Of a stretch of DNA of 64,000 nucleotides, positions 26,318-34,946 are shown piece after piece (within the stretch, counting starts at the first letter, position 1; each line of letters opens with the position of its first letter). The stretch is from Curtobacterium sp. MCBA15_001. GTDB lineage: Bacteria; Actinomycetota; Actinomycetes; Actinomycetales; Microbacteriaceae. The stretch spans positions 62,001 to 126,000 of the forward strand of contig NZ_MJGI01000026.1 of assembly GCF_001864835.1 (NCBI RefSeq), read 5' to 3'. The position numbers and the translations under genes are program-made. Below the pieces are notes generated by a model. That model was not told where the DNA came from. It worked only from the letters and a program-made list of their open reading frames with translations, and did no database searches.

Positions 26318-26932
26318 GTGTACACGTCGGAACCCGCGCTGCGCGCCTTCCGGGAGGCCCGCCACACCTTCATCGCCGGCTCACGGATCGACATGGGTGC
26401 GTTGGCCGCCGCGCTCGGCGTCGACCGGACGTCGCTGTTCCGGTGGGTGGGCAACCGCGACCAGTTGCTGTCCGAGGTGCTGTGGTCGTTGGCCGTCCCC
26501 ACGCTCGACGGCGCCCGCCGCGCTGCTCGGGGAACGGGGGCCGCGCGGATCGTCGACGTGCTCGACCGCTTCACCGCCGACCTGATCCAGGCGTCGTACT
26601 TCCGCGGGTTCCTGACCCGTGAGCCCGCTCGCGCGCTGCGGCTGCTCACGACGACCGACAGCGATGTGCAGAGCCGGTTCGTGCACGCGGTGACGTCGCT
26701 CATCGACGCCGAGCGGGCCGCTGGTACGTTCGACCCCGCGCCGCTGTCCGCCGACGAACTCGCGCGGCTGCTCGTGCGCATCTCGGAGTCGTTCACCTAC
26801 GCCGACCTGATCTCCGGCGAGACCCCGGACCCCGCCCGGGCCCGCGCCACGTTCGAGTACGTCCTCCGGCCGACGGCGCCCGTGCCCGTGTCCGTTCCAG
26901 CCCCCGCTCCTTCCCCGATCGGAGATCGATGA
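26318..26932 (+). CDS. TetR-like regulator, QsdR family
   Basis: A 204 aa protein starting at GTG 26318 after a clear AAGGGAG ribosome site. The N-terminal HTH is FREARHTFIAGSRIDMGALAAALGVDRTSLFRWVGNRDQLLSEVLW. The C-terminal half matches the QsdR ligand domain, which in Rhodococcus controls a lactone-degrading gene; here the neighbours point to acyl-CoA control. The 45-bp gap holds CAACG/CGTTG half-sites (26277-26281 and 26301-26305) that could be its operator. It overlaps the thioesterase start by 4 bp. The last 25 residues are a Pro/Val-rich tail. Confidence 0.87.
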   Translation: MYTSEPALRAFREARHTFIAGSRIDMGALAAALGVDRTSLFRWVGNRDQLLSEVLWSLAVPTLDGARRAARGTGAARIVDVLDRFTADLIQASYFRGFLTREPARALRLLTTTDSDVQSRFVHAVTSLIDAERAAGTFDPAPLSADELARLLVRISESFTYADLISGETPDPARARATFEYVLRPTAPVPVSVPAPAPSPIGDR

Positions 26933-27363
26933 CCATCGACGAGTACCCCTTCCACCGCAGCTACCCCACGCGGTGGAACGACAACGACATGTTCGGGCAC
27001 GTCAACAACACGATCTACTACAGCGCGATGGACAACGCCGCGACGTACTGGTTCCGCTCGCAGGCAGGGCTCGACCCGTTCTCGTCGGAGTGGATCGCCG
27101 TGCTCGTGTCGTCGAGCTGCCACTTCGTCGAGTCGGCGGTCTGGCCCGACGTCATCGAGGTCGGGATGCGCTCGAAGCACCTGGGCCGCACGAGCCTGTC
27201 GTGGGAGTTCGGCCTGTTCCGGCAGTCCGACGGTGCACTGCTGGCCACGGGCGAGTTCGTGCACGTCGTCATCGACCGTGAGGGTGCCCGCCGCCCCGTC
27301 CCGCTGCCGGACGCGCTCCGCGAGCTCGTCACCGCGACGATGACGGTCCCCGTCGACGCCTGA
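26929..27363 (+). CDS. Acyl-CoA thioesterase (4HBT hot-dog fold)
   Basis: A 144 aa hot-dog enzyme: PTRWNDNDMFGHVNNTIYYSAMDNA carries the 4-hydroxybenzoyl-CoA-thioesterase-type motif with the catalytic Asp, followed by SSSCHFVESAVWPDVIEVGMRSKHLGRTSLSWEF. It hydrolyses acyl-CoA thioesters. The ATGA overlap with the QsdR-type gene indicates coupled expression, and the divergent acyl-CoA dehydrogenase suggests the same acyl-CoA pool. Confidence 0.92.
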   Translation: MTIDEYPFHRSYPTRWNDNDMFGHVNNTIYYSAMDNAATYWFRSQAGLDPFSSEWIAVLVSSSCHFVESAVWPDVIEVGMRSKHLGRTSLSWEFGLFRQSDGALLATGEFVHVVIDREGARRPVPLPDALRELVTATMTVPVDA

Positions 27364-27371
27364 CGCAGCCG

Positions 27372-27437
27372 TTCGCACCCCGCAACGAACATCGCACCCC
27401 GTTGTACCGGGGTGCGATGTTGGTGTCGGGGTGCGAA
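27372..27437. repeat. Nested hairpin element C at a convergent gene junction
   Basis: The inner stem is 27389-27401 with 27408-27420 (13 bp, 6-base loop). The outer stem is 27372-27382 with 27427-27437 (11 bp). The inner left arm ACATCGCACCCCG is identical to elements A and B. It lies between the thioesterase (+) and a VOC protein (-). Confidence 0.83.
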
Positions 27438-27447
27438 GCGCGCCGGG

Positions 27448-27888
27448 TCAGCTGCTCAGCGCGGCGAACTCCAGGTTGATGTCGTCGGGGTCCTGCACGG
27501 ACAGGATCGTCATGCCGGCCTGGCCGAGCTCCGTGACCTCGCCGTGCTCGATCCCGGCAGCGTCGAGTCGGGTCGCCGCCTGGTGCAGCTCGTCGACGCT
27601 GCCGACGGCGAAGCTCACGTGGTCGAGCCCGACGGTGTCCGGGTCGAAGCGCTGACCCGCCGGCGCCACGGGACGCAGGCCGAACACCTGGTCGCCGAGC
27701 TGGAACACGCAGCCGCCGTAGAAGCGCTCGCGGTCCTCGCGGATGCCGGGCTCGTCGACCTGGTCGCTGAAGTCGATCACGGGATCGGCGCCGAGCAGCT
27801 GCTGGTAGAACGCCTTGCTCCGGGCGATGTCGGTCACGGTGACGCGCACGTGGGCGAGGGCGGTGGGACGGGCGATCGGTTCACTCAT
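27448..27888 (-). CDS. VOC (glyoxalase/bleomycin-resistance fold) protein
   Basis: A 146 aa protein with two VOC modules: ALAHVRVTVTDIARSKAFYQQLLGADPV and GLDHVSFAVGSVDELHQAATRLDAAGIEHGEV, ending SVQDPDDINLEFA. His and Glu metal positions are present (H in LAHVRV and LDHVSF, E in NLEF), so it may bind a metal and act as a lyase, dioxygenase or antibiotic-binding protein. The substrate is unknown. A long inverted repeat lies upstream. Confidence 0.88.
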   Translation of the reverse strand: MSEPIARPTALAHVRVTVTDIARSKAFYQQLLGADPVIDFSDQVDEPGIREDRERFYGGCVFQLGDQVFGLRPVAPAGQRFDPDTVGLDHVSFAVGSVDELHQAATRLDAAGIEHGEVTELGQAGMTILSVQDPDDINLEFAALSS

Positions 27889-27973
27889 GCCACCGACCCA
27901 ACGCCCGCCGGCTCCGAGCGTCCCGACCCGACGCGGAGACCGGACACCGGACATCGGCGATGTGGTGCCGATG

Positions 27974-28045
27974 GCGTCCGCACAACCGGAAGCACCTCGC
28001 ACCGCGGACTTCCGCGATGCGAGGTGCCTTCCGTTGTGCGGACGC
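27974..28045. terminator. 28-base-arm inverted repeat after putA
   Basis: Arms 27974-28001 and 28018-28045 are 28 bases long and pair almost throughout, with mismatches confined to a short slipped CGGAAG block. The loop region contains a second small stem CGCGGA/TCCGCG. It lies just past the putA stop and upstream of the VOC gene on the same strand, so it probably ends putA transcription. Its sequence is unrelated to elements A-C. Confidence 0.75.
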
Positions 28046-28080
28046 GGACCGAACAACCAGCCCGCCCCCACGCCCGCGCC

Positions 28081-31000
28081 CTAGATCAGGTCATCGGTCA
28101 GGTGGTTCGGCGTGCCGAAGCGGTGCGCGGTGATCGACAGCGCCTGCTCGCGGAGGAACGGCAGCAGCTCGATGCGCCCGGCCTCGGTCACCGGCTCGGC
28201 GTACACGGCGACGTCCGGCCGACCACCCACGGCCGCGTACAGCGCCGAAGCGACGGCAGCAGTCCCGACACCCGCGGCACCGATCAGCCGCACGCGGGTC
28301 GACGGACCACCGGCCACGCGGGCCCCGAACGCGGCGTCGGACTCGGACGCGGTGACGGACCGCACGTTCGGTAGCGCAGCGATCGCGGGCGGGACGAACC
28401 CGGCCGAGGACACGTCGATCGTGGTCCCCGTGCGGAGTGCTGCAGCGACGACGCGGACGAGCGACTCGACGTCGTCCGGCAGCGCGGAGGCCAGCCGCAC
28501 GTGCACCCCCGGGTACGGCAGGTACCGCATGATGTTCCGCTCGGCGCTCAACGCCGACACGTCCTGCGCGACGCCGAACTCGGACGTCCACGCGAGCTCG
28601 TCGGACGCCAGCGCCCGCGAGAGCGACGGCGAGGAGACCCCGGCGGCACGGACGAACGACGACACGGCTGCCGACACCGGAGCACCGGACACAGCGGGAG
28701 CAGGCGTCCACGACGACAGCCCGACCAGGTAGTTCACGCCGCCGGCCTTCGTGCCCGCGCCGACCGCCGACTTCTTCCAGCCACCGAACGGCTGCCGACG
28801 CACGATCGCGCCGGTGATGCCGCGGTTGACGTAGAGGTTGCCGGCCTCGATGCGCGACAGCCACGTGCCGATCTCGGCGGGGTCGAGCGAGTGCAGCCCC
28901 GAGGTCAGGCCGTAGTCGACCTCGTTGACGATGTCGATCGCCTCGTCGAGCGTCGCCGCGCGCATGACCCCGAGCACCGGGCCGAAGTACTCCGTCCGGT
29001 GGAAGGCCGACCCGCGCTGCACACCACCGCGGACACCCGGGCTCCACAGCCGTCCGGTGTCGTCCAGCCGGCGGGGCTCGACGGCCCAGCGCTGACCGGG
29101 CTCGAGCTTCGTCAGCCCGTCCAGGAGCTTCCCGGACGCGGGTGCGACGACCGGACCCATCTGCGACGTCGGGTCGGACGGGTACCCGACGGTCAACGAG
29201 GACACGGCGTCGATCAGCTGGTTGTGGAAGCGCTTCGAGCGGGCGACCGACCCGACGAGCACGACGAGCGACGCAGCCGAGCACTTCTGCCCCGCGTGGC
29301 CGAACGCCGACGCGACGACGTCCTTCACGGCGAGGTCGAGGTCGGCCGAGGGCGTGACGATGATGGCGTTCTTGCCCGAGGTCTCGGCGAGCAGCGGCAG
29401 GTCGGTACGGAAGGACCGGAACAGCGACGCGGTCTCGTACGCGCCGGTCAGGACGGCCCGGTCGACCATGGGCGACGCCACGAGCTCGGAGCCCAGCGAG
29501 GACTCCGAGACGTCCGCGAACGCCAGCACGTCCGCCGGGGCCCCCATCGCGTCGAACGCGGTCGACATCACGGACGCCAGCACCGCGCCACAGCGGGCAG
29601 CCGGCGGGGCGGGCTTCAGCACGACCGCGGATCCGGCGGCGAGCGCTGCCAGGGTCGACCCGGCGGGGATCGCGACGGGGAAGTTCCACGGCGGTGCGAC
29701 GAGGGTCAGCGCAGCGGGCACGGCGGTGGCGCCGTCGACCTGGTCGAGCGCCGCGGCGAGGTCGCCGTAGAAGTGCGCGAAGTCGACCGCCTCGGACACC
29801 TCGGGGTCCGCCTGGTCGATCGTCTTGCCGGTCTCGGACGCCATGACCTCGACCAGCGCCGCACGGTTCGCCTCGAGGGCGTCGCCGACGGCGTGCAGGA
29901 CCGCGCCGCGTGCGGCACCGGACCATGTCCCCCACTCGGTCCCGGCGGCCTTGACGCGACCCAGCAGGGTGTCGAGCGCCGTGGCGGAGGTGACCCGGGC
30001 CTCCCGGACGGCGGCGGTGCCCAGCGTCGACGACGCGACCCGGGCGGTGATGGCCGCGCCCCAGGCGCGGGTGGCGGCGACCGACGGGTCGCTGTCCGGC
30101 GTGTTCTCGAAGTGGCCGGGAGTCGGGCGACCGACGGCTGCGTAGCGGTCGGCGACGCGGTGCGACTCCGGGACGGCGAGCCCGTCCGGGCGCGACAGCG
30201 GCTCCAGGGACGCGCGGAACCGCGACTCCTCACGCGCGAACAGCGACGGCGACGAGTGCAGCGAGAACACCGCGGACATGAAGTTGTCCTGCGAGGCGCC
30301 CTCCTCCAGTCGGCGGATGAGGTAGGCGATCGCGACGTCGAACTCCCCCGGGTGGACGACGGGCGTGTAGAGCAGCAGCGACCCGACCGTCTTGCGGACC
30401 GCGGCGGCCTGGCCCTGCGCCATGCCGAGCAGCATCTCGAACTCGATGCCTTCTCGCACCCCGCGCTCTCCGGCGAGCAGCCAGGCGTGCGCGACGTCGA
30501 ACAGGTTGTGCCCGGCGACGCCGACACGGACGTTCGCCACGCGCGAGGGCGTGAGCGCCCAGTCGAGCACCCGCTTGTAGTTCGTGTCCGAGTCCTGCTT
30601 GGTGTGCCAGGTGGCGAGCGGCCAGCCGTGCACCGAGGCCTCCACCTGCTCCATCGGCAGGTTCGCGCCCTTGACCAGGCGCACCTTGATGTCGGCGCCG
30701 CCGCGGGCACGCCGCGCTGCGGACCACTCCTGCAGGTGCTGCATGGCGGACAGGGCGTCGGGCAGGTACGCCTGCAGGACGATGCCGGCTTCGAGCCCGA
30801 GGAACGCCGGCTCGTCGAGGAGCTTCGTGAAGACCGCGATCGTCAGGTCGAGGTCCTTGAACTCCTCCATGTCGAGGTTGATGAACTTCGCCGGCGACGA
30901 GGCAGCAGCCCGCGCGAACAGCGGGCGGAGCTTGTCGACGATGTCGTCGACGGCGTGGTCGAACGCCCACGGTGAGTGCGGGTGCACCGTCGACGAGACC

Positions 31001-31572
31001 TTGATCGACACGTAGTCGACGTCGTCGCGGGCGAGCAGCGCATGGGTGCCCTCGAGCCGACGGGCCGCCTCGCGCTCCCCCAGCACGGCTTCGCCGAGCA
31101 GGTTCACGTTGAGCCGGATGCCGTCCTGCTTGATCTTCGCGATGGCCGGTCCGAGCTTGGCGTCGGTCGCGTCGACGATGAGGTGGCCGACCATGTTCCG
31201 CAGCACGCGTCGGGCGATCGGCACGACGACCCCCGGGAGGCCCGGTGCCAGTCCGCCACCCAGGCGCACCAGGCCGCGCAGTGCGCTGGGCAGGAACCCG
31301 GGCGCGTCCGGCGCGATGGCGCGGAGCTTGCGCGCGGCGACGCCGAGGTCCTCGGGGCGGACGACGCCGTCGACGAACCCGACGGCGAACGCCAGGCCCT
31401 TCGGGTCGGCGAGCACGCCCGCGAGCTGCTTGGCCGAGCCGTCGACCGGGTACGTCTCGGCTTCGGCGAGCCACTGGCGCACGAGCGCGACCGACGCGTC
31501 GGCCAGGTCGTCGTGGGCTCCGGCGGGAGCGGTCGTGGCGGGTGCTTCGTTGCGCGGCTGGACGTCGGTCAT
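28081..31572 (-). CDS. putA: Bifunctional proline dehydrogenase / L-glutamate gamma-semialdehyde dehydrogenase (PutA)
   Basis: A 1163 aa protein that converts proline to glutamate by FAD-linked proline dehydrogenase and NAD-linked aldehyde dehydrogenase. The proline dehydrogenase barrel occupies about residues 80-430 (VKVSSTVHPHSPWAFDH-type and RLVKGANLPMEQVEA motifs). The dehydrogenase half spans about 520-1000 with PWNFPVAIPAGS, LLAETSGKNAIIV and the catalytic Cys764 in GHAGQKCSA, then EYFGPVLGV. No N-terminal ribbon-helix-helix DNA-binding domain is present, so it is not self-regulating like the E. coli form. The divergent LysR gene probably supplies control. Confidence 0.95.
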   Translation of the reverse strand: MTDVQPRNEAPATTAPAGAHDDLADASVALVRQWLAEAETYPVDGSAKQLAGVLADPKGLAFAVGFVDGVVRPEDLGVAARKLRAIAPDAPGFLPSALRGLVRLGGGLAPGLPGVVVPIARRVLRNMVGHLIVDATDAKLGPAIAKIKQDGIRLNVNLLGEAVLGEREAARRLEGTHALLARDDVDYVSIKVSSTVHPHSPWAFDHAVDDIVDKLRPLFARAAASSPAKFINLDMEEFKDLDLTIAVFTKLLDEPAFLGLEAGIVLQAYLPDALSAMQHLQEWSAARRARGGADIKVRLVKGANLPMEQVEASVHGWPLATWHTKQDSDTNYKRVLDWALTPSRVANVRVGVAGHNLFDVAHAWLLAGERGVREGIEFEMLLGMAQGQAAAVRKTVGSLLLYTPVVHPGEFDVAIAYLIRRLEEGASQDNFMSAVFSLHSSPSLFAREESRFRASLEPLSRPDGLAVPESHRVADRYAAVGRPTPGHFENTPDSDPSVAATRAWGAAITARVASSTLGTAAVREARVTSATALDTLLGRVKAAGTEWGTWSGAARGAVLHAVGDALEANRAALVEVMASETGKTIDQADPEVSEAVDFAHFYGDLAAALDQVDGATAVPAALTLVAPPWNFPVAIPAGSTLAALAAGSAVVLKPAPPAARCGAVLASVMSTAFDAMGAPADVLAFADVSESSLGSELVASPMVDRAVLTGAYETASLFRSFRTDLPLLAETSGKNAIIVTPSADLDLAVKDVVASAFGHAGQKCSAASLVVLVGSVARSKRFHNQLIDAVSSLTVGYPSDPTSQMGPVVAPASGKLLDGLTKLEPGQRWAVEPRRLDDTGRLWSPGVRGGVQRGSAFHRTEYFGPVLGVMRAATLDEAIDIVNEVDYGLTSGLHSLDPAEIGTWLSRIEAGNLYVNRGITGAIVRRQPFGGWKKSAVGAGTKAGGVNYLVGLSSWTPAPAVSGAPVSAAVSSFVRAAGVSSPSLSRALASDELAWTSEFGVAQDVSALSAERNIMRYLPYPGVHVRLASALPDDVESLVRVVAAALRTGTTIDVSSAGFVPPAIAALPNVRSVTASESDAAFGARVAGGPSTRVRLIGAAGVGTAAVASALYAAVGGRPDVAVYAEPVTEAGRIELLPFLREQALSITAHRFGTPNHLTDDLI

Positions 31573-31594
31573 GGGATCAGTGTGTCGCCCACCG

Positions 31595-31608
31595 TTCCGG
31601 TAGCGGAA
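31595..31608. promoter_or_regulatory. Candidate operator between putA and its divergent LysR regulator
   Basis: TTCCG at 31595-31599 and CGGAA at 31604-31608 form a perfect inverted repeat with a 4-base spacer, 23 bp upstream of the putA start. A second TTCCG copy occurs at about 31627. This matches the dyad-type binding sites of LysR regulators in an 82-bp divergent promoter. No binding evidence is available. Confidence 0.5.
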
Positions 31609-31654
31609 GCAACTTGTTGTGACGGTTTCCGTTCAGTTCCTCTACGCTTTCGTC

Positions 31655-32557
31655 ATGCTCGACGTCCGGCGCCTGGTCCTGCTCCGCGAGCTCTCGATCC
31701 GGGGCACCGTGGCTGCCGTCGCCGAGGCCCTCAACCTCACCCCGTCGGCGGTGTCGCAACAGCTCGGGGTGCTCGAGCGCGAGGCCGGTGTGCAGCTGCT
31801 CCGCAAGGCCGGCCGGCGTCTGCAGCTGACCCCGCAGGCCGAGGTCCTGGTGGCAGCGGCGGGCGACGTGCTCGACACACTCGAACGGGCACAGGCATCG
31901 GTCGAGTCGACCCTCACCAGCGTGCAGGGGCGCATCCGGGTCGCAGTGTTCCAGTCGGCGGCGCTCGCCCTGATGCCGAGCGCGCTCCGCACGATGGCCG
32001 TGGACCACCCCGACGTGCGCGTCGAGATGGTGCAGCGCGAACCGGAGACCGCCCTCAACGAGACGTGGGCGCGCGACTTCGACATGGTGGTCGCCGAGCG
32101 GTACCCGGCGCACGCGGCCCCGCGCTTCCCCGGGCTCGACGCCCGCGACCTGACCACCGACCCGGTGCGACTCGCGCTGCCGCCCGAGGACACGGCACTC
32201 TGGCCGGTCACGTCCCTCGACGAGGCCGCCTCGCTGCCCTGGGTGATGGAGCCGCGTGGCGCTGCGTCCCGGCACTTCGCCGAGCAGACCTGCCGCCGCG
32301 CGGGCTTCGAGCCCGACGTCCGGTACGAGACCGCCGACCTGCAGGCGCAGATCCGCTTGATCGAGTCCGGGAACGCCGTCGCGCTCATGCCCGACCTGGT
32401 GTGGGCCGGACGATCGACGCGCTGCCGTCTGCTCGAACTGCCCGACCCGGCCCGGCGCACGATCTTCACGGCGCAGCGGCTCGCCACCGCAGAGTCGCCC
32501 GCGGTGTCGGCGTTCCGCACGGCCCTGGAACGCGCGGCGGCCGCTCCGCGATCCTGA
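31655..32557 (+). CDS. LysR-family regulator, probable activator of putA
   Basis: A 300 aa protein starting at ATG 31655. The HTH is LDVRRLVLLRELSIRGTVAAVAEALNLTPSAVSQQLGVLEREAGVQLL, then the effector domain with GRIRVAVFQSAALALMPSALRTMAVDHPDV and GNAVALMPDLVW. It is divergent from putA across 82 bp with shared operator-like repeats. Proline-responsive LysR activators of putA are known in other actinobacteria and proteobacteria. That this one senses proline is inferred from position. Confidence 0.9.
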   Translation: MLDVRRLVLLRELSIRGTVAAVAEALNLTPSAVSQQLGVLEREAGVQLLRKAGRRLQLTPQAEVLVAAAGDVLDTLERAQASVESTLTSVQGRIRVAVFQSAALALMPSALRTMAVDHPDVRVEMVQREPETALNETWARDFDMVVAERYPAHAAPRFPGLDARDLTTDPVRLALPPEDTALWPVTSLDEAASLPWVMEPRGAASRHFAEQTCRRAGFEPDVRYETADLQAQIRLIESGNAVALMPDLVWAGRSTRCRLLELPDPARRTIFTAQRLATAESPAVSAFRTALERAAAAPRS

Positions 32558-32722
32558 GCGCCCCATGTCGGGAAACGCCTGATCATGACGGGGATTCCGC
32601 GACGTCTTCCGTTGCCGGATCGTGATCGGACGGAGCCGTTCCTGAGCTCCCACTCACCATACGCTCCATCGTGAGCGGTCATCACGGACCGTGCACCACA
32701 CACGTTCCTCTGGGGGGAAACG

Positions 32723-33982
32723 ATGACCACACACTCCACGTCGGGGGTCCGCAGGTACGCGGCCGTCGGCACCGTCGCCGCGATGCTGGTGGGTTCTGCC
32801 GCGATCGGGATCACCGCCACGACGGCCCAGGCAGCCGAGCCGACGGCCACGCAGGACGCGGCAGAGGTGCTGGCGACAGCGACACCGACGGCCGGTGCGA
32901 CGGCGACGGCGACACCGACGGCCAGTGCGAGCGCGACCGCCACGCCCGACGCCACGTCTGACTCCACGCCTGGCGCGGCGACGGACGACGCCGAGGTCGG
33001 GGTCGACGCCGCACCGGCACCGACAGGAGCAGCCGCACCGGCACCGGCACCGGCACCAGCAGCGGAGCCACCAGCGGCCGCTCCGAACGAGGACGTGGCG
33101 TTCGCTGCGGAGACGTCGAACACGGCGCCGCGACTGGTCCAGGTCACTGCCGGCGCCGCCCTCGACGAGTCCGTCCGCGTCGTCCGGGGCAGCGGCACCG
33201 TCACCTACACCATCGGGTACGTGGACCCCTCCAAGGCGGAGTACGGCGCCCCCGAGGACTACCTGCCGGCCGGTGCCGCCTTCGACGGGACCACGGGGAC
33301 GCTGACCGGCACGGTGACGACCACGGGTGTGTGGGAGTTCACCGTGATCGCGAGCAACGGCACGTCGAGCGCCACCGAGTTCGTCCAGGTCGAGGTGCTC
33401 GCTGGCGCACCCGCCGGCATCACGGCCTGGGTCTCCGAGCGCGCCGTCAACGGGAGCCAGGCCGACGGGCGACCCTTCACCCAGTGGCTCATCGAGCGCG
33501 ATGGCCGGGTCACGACCATCACACCCTCCGCGGTACCCGACACCGATCCGGTCATCACCTACGGTGGCCGGCCGACGGTGTCGCAGGGCGCGTCGCTCGC
33601 CGTGTCCGGGAACCAGGTCGACGCGTACGGCAACCCCGCCACGCAGTACGACGCAGCGGGCAACGCCCCCGAGCAGTCGGTGACGAGCGACAACCCGACG
33701 GACGTGCTCCGTCCCGAGCCGGACTCGGCCGCGACGGCGGTCACCTTCCCCAACGCATCGACGCACGTCCTCACGGTGACCATCGCGGACCAGTCGGTCT
33801 CGTTCCCGGTCACGGTCGTCCCGCGGGTCGCCGCGACGACCGGCACGCCGACCACCACGCGGGGCGAACTCGCCTTCACCGGCTCGGACACGACCGACGC
33901 CCTGCCGTGGGGCATTGCGATGCTGGCCGCCGGCGCTGGTCTGATCGGGCTCCGGACGTTCCGTCGCCGCACCCAGCGGTAG
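32723..33982 (+). CDS. Secreted surface protein with Ig-like domain and LAxTG sorting signal
   Basis: A 419 aa protein. It has a signal peptide (positively charged start, hydrophobic run AAVGTVAAMLVGSAAIGI, and cleavage near AQAAE), then an Ala/Thr/Pro-rich stalk (about residues 40-120) made of short repeats. An Ig-like putative-Ig (He_PIG) domain follows (about 130-230, with LPAGAAFDGTTGTLTGTVTTTG), and then a second beta domain. The C-terminus is LAFTG (383-387), a hydrophobic helix and FRRRTQR, a sortase-E-type sorting signal. It should be anchored to peptidoglycan on the cell surface. No sortase gene lies nearby. A strong GGGGGGAAA ribosome site precedes the ATG. Confidence 0.88.
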   Translation: MTTHSTSGVRRYAAVGTVAAMLVGSAAIGITATTAQAAEPTATQDAAEVLATATPTAGATATATPTASASATATPDATSDSTPGAATDDAEVGVDAAPAPTGAAAPAPAPAPAAEPPAAAPNEDVAFAAETSNTAPRLVQVTAGAALDESVRVVRGSGTVTYTIGYVDPSKAEYGAPEDYLPAGAAFDGTTGTLTGTVTTTGVWEFTVIASNGTSSATEFVQVEVLAGAPAGITAWVSERAVNGSQADGRPFTQWLIERDGRVTTITPSAVPDTDPVITYGGRPTVSQGASLAVSGNQVDAYGNPATQYDAAGNAPEQSVTSDNPTDVLRPEPDSAATAVTFPNASTHVLTVTIADQSVSFPVTVVPRVAATTGTPTTTRGELAFTGSDTTDALPWGIAMLAAGAGLIGLRTFRRRTQR

Positions 33983-33986
33983 CCGG

Positions 33987-34049
33987 CGGCCCAGCAGTGC
34001 CACGCCTGTCCCCGACACCGGGGCCCGCGTGGCACTGCCGCCTGGGCCC
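33987..34049 (+). terminator. Hairpin terminator after the LAxTG protein gene
   Basis: A 12-bp stem (33994-34005 with 34027-34038) extends outward through GGCCCAG/CTGGGCC with a bulge and inward through CCCC/GGGG. It follows the LAxTG stop by a few bases. Confidence 0.7.
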
Positions 34050-34093
34050 GGTACTGCCGGGCGGTGCCGGCACTGCCGAGCCGCCGCCCTGCC

Positions 34094-34138
34094 GGTCTGA
34101 TCGGCTTCCGCGCAGCGCGTCGCCGCACCCAGCGCTGA
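34094..34138 (+). pseudogene. Relic of a second LAxTG-protein C-terminus
   Basis: The 45 bases read GLIGFRAARRRTQR-stop, nearly the same as the end of the intact gene (GLIGLRTFRRRTQR-stop, 33938-33982). About 20 bases of similarity continue upstream, and a strong terminator hairpin begins 3 bases downstream. There is no start or upstream reading frame. It is best explained as the tail of a duplicated or neighbouring surface-protein gene whose body has been lost by recombination. Confidence 0.6.
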
Positions 34139-34140
34139 TC

Positions 34141-34179
34141 CCTCCGGTCCGTCGGGACACGCGCCTGACGGACCGGAGG
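34141..34179 (+). terminator. 13-bp perfect hairpin after the relic tail
   Basis: Arms 34141-34153 and 34167-34179 pair perfectly over 13 bp with a 13-base loop. A second stem, CGGCCCCGCC with GGCGGGGCCG (34186-34222 region), follows. It is the original terminator of the lost gene represented by the 34094-34138 relic, and still isolates the azoreductase gene. Confidence 0.72.
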
Positions 34180-34269
34180 CTCGGCCCGGCCCCGCCACGC
34201 CCCTCCCGGGGTGCGGCGGGGCCGTTCCGTTCCCCGCGGGACGCCCGTCGGGTCGGTAGCGTTGGCCGC

Positions 34270-34902
34270 ATGCCCTCGCTGCTGCACATCGACTCGTCCG
34301 CCGACCTCGTCCACTCCCGCTCGCGTGCCCTGACGGCCGCGTTCGCCGACGCCTGGCGCGCCCGTGGTCCGGAGTACACGGTGGTGCGCCGCGACCTGCA
34401 CACCGACCCGCTCCCGCACCTGGAGACCTCGGCGCTGCACTGGGCAGCGGGCGACCGGACCGCGGAGGAGACCGTCGACCCCGCAGCCGAGGCACTGCGG
34501 CAGGCGGTGATCGACGAGATGCTCGCCGCCGACGCCGTCGTGATCGGGTCGCCGCTGTACAACTACTCCGTGCCGTCGACGCTGAAGGCCTGGATCGACC
34601 GCATCCACGTCCCGGGCGTGCTGACCGGCGGCGTGCAGCCCCTCGCCGGCCGGCCCGTCGTCACCGTGGTCAGCCGCGGCGGCACCTACGACGCGGGGAC
34701 CCCCACGGAGCACTGGGACCACGGCTCCCCCGTGCTCGAGATCGTCCTGGCGAACGCCCTCGGCATGCGGCACTGGCCCGTCACGGTGAGTGCCACGCTC
34801 GCCGACCGACTGCCGGACCTGGCGCCGCTCGCCGACCATGCCTCCGCCGAGTTCCACGACGCGAAGACCACGCTGGAGCGCCTCGCGACCACGGTCGCCT
34901 GA
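34270..34902 (+). CDS. azoR: FMN-dependent NADH-azoreductase (flavodoxin-like fold)
   Basis: A 210 aa protein with LLHIDSSADLVHSRSRALTAAF at the start (the FMN phosphate loop), then DAVVIGSPLYNYSVPSTLKAWIDRIHVPGVL, the hallmark of AzoR/acyl-carrier phosphodiesterase-like flavoproteins, and VVTVVSRGGTY. It reduces quinones and azo or nitro compounds with NAD(P)H. It is convergent with the MBL-fold hydrolase gene. Confidence 0.9.
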   Translation: MPSLLHIDSSADLVHSRSRALTAAFADAWRARGPEYTVVRRDLHTDPLPHLETSALHWAAGDRTAEETVDPAAEALRQAVIDEMLAADAVVIGSPLYNYSVPSTLKAWIDRIHVPGVLTGGVQPLAGRPVVTVVSRGGTYDAGTPTEHWDHGSPVLEIVLANALGMRHWPVTVSATLADRLPDLAPLADHASAEFHDAKTTLERLATTVA

Positions 34903-34946
34903 CGCGCTGACGCGGTAACGCGCCGACGTACCGACGCGCGAGACGA

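Noticed and set aside
18102-27437. Repeated hairpins as a CRISPR array
   Set aside because: Only three dispersed copies kilobases apart, each self-complementary and in a different gene gap. There are no regular spacers and no cas genes.
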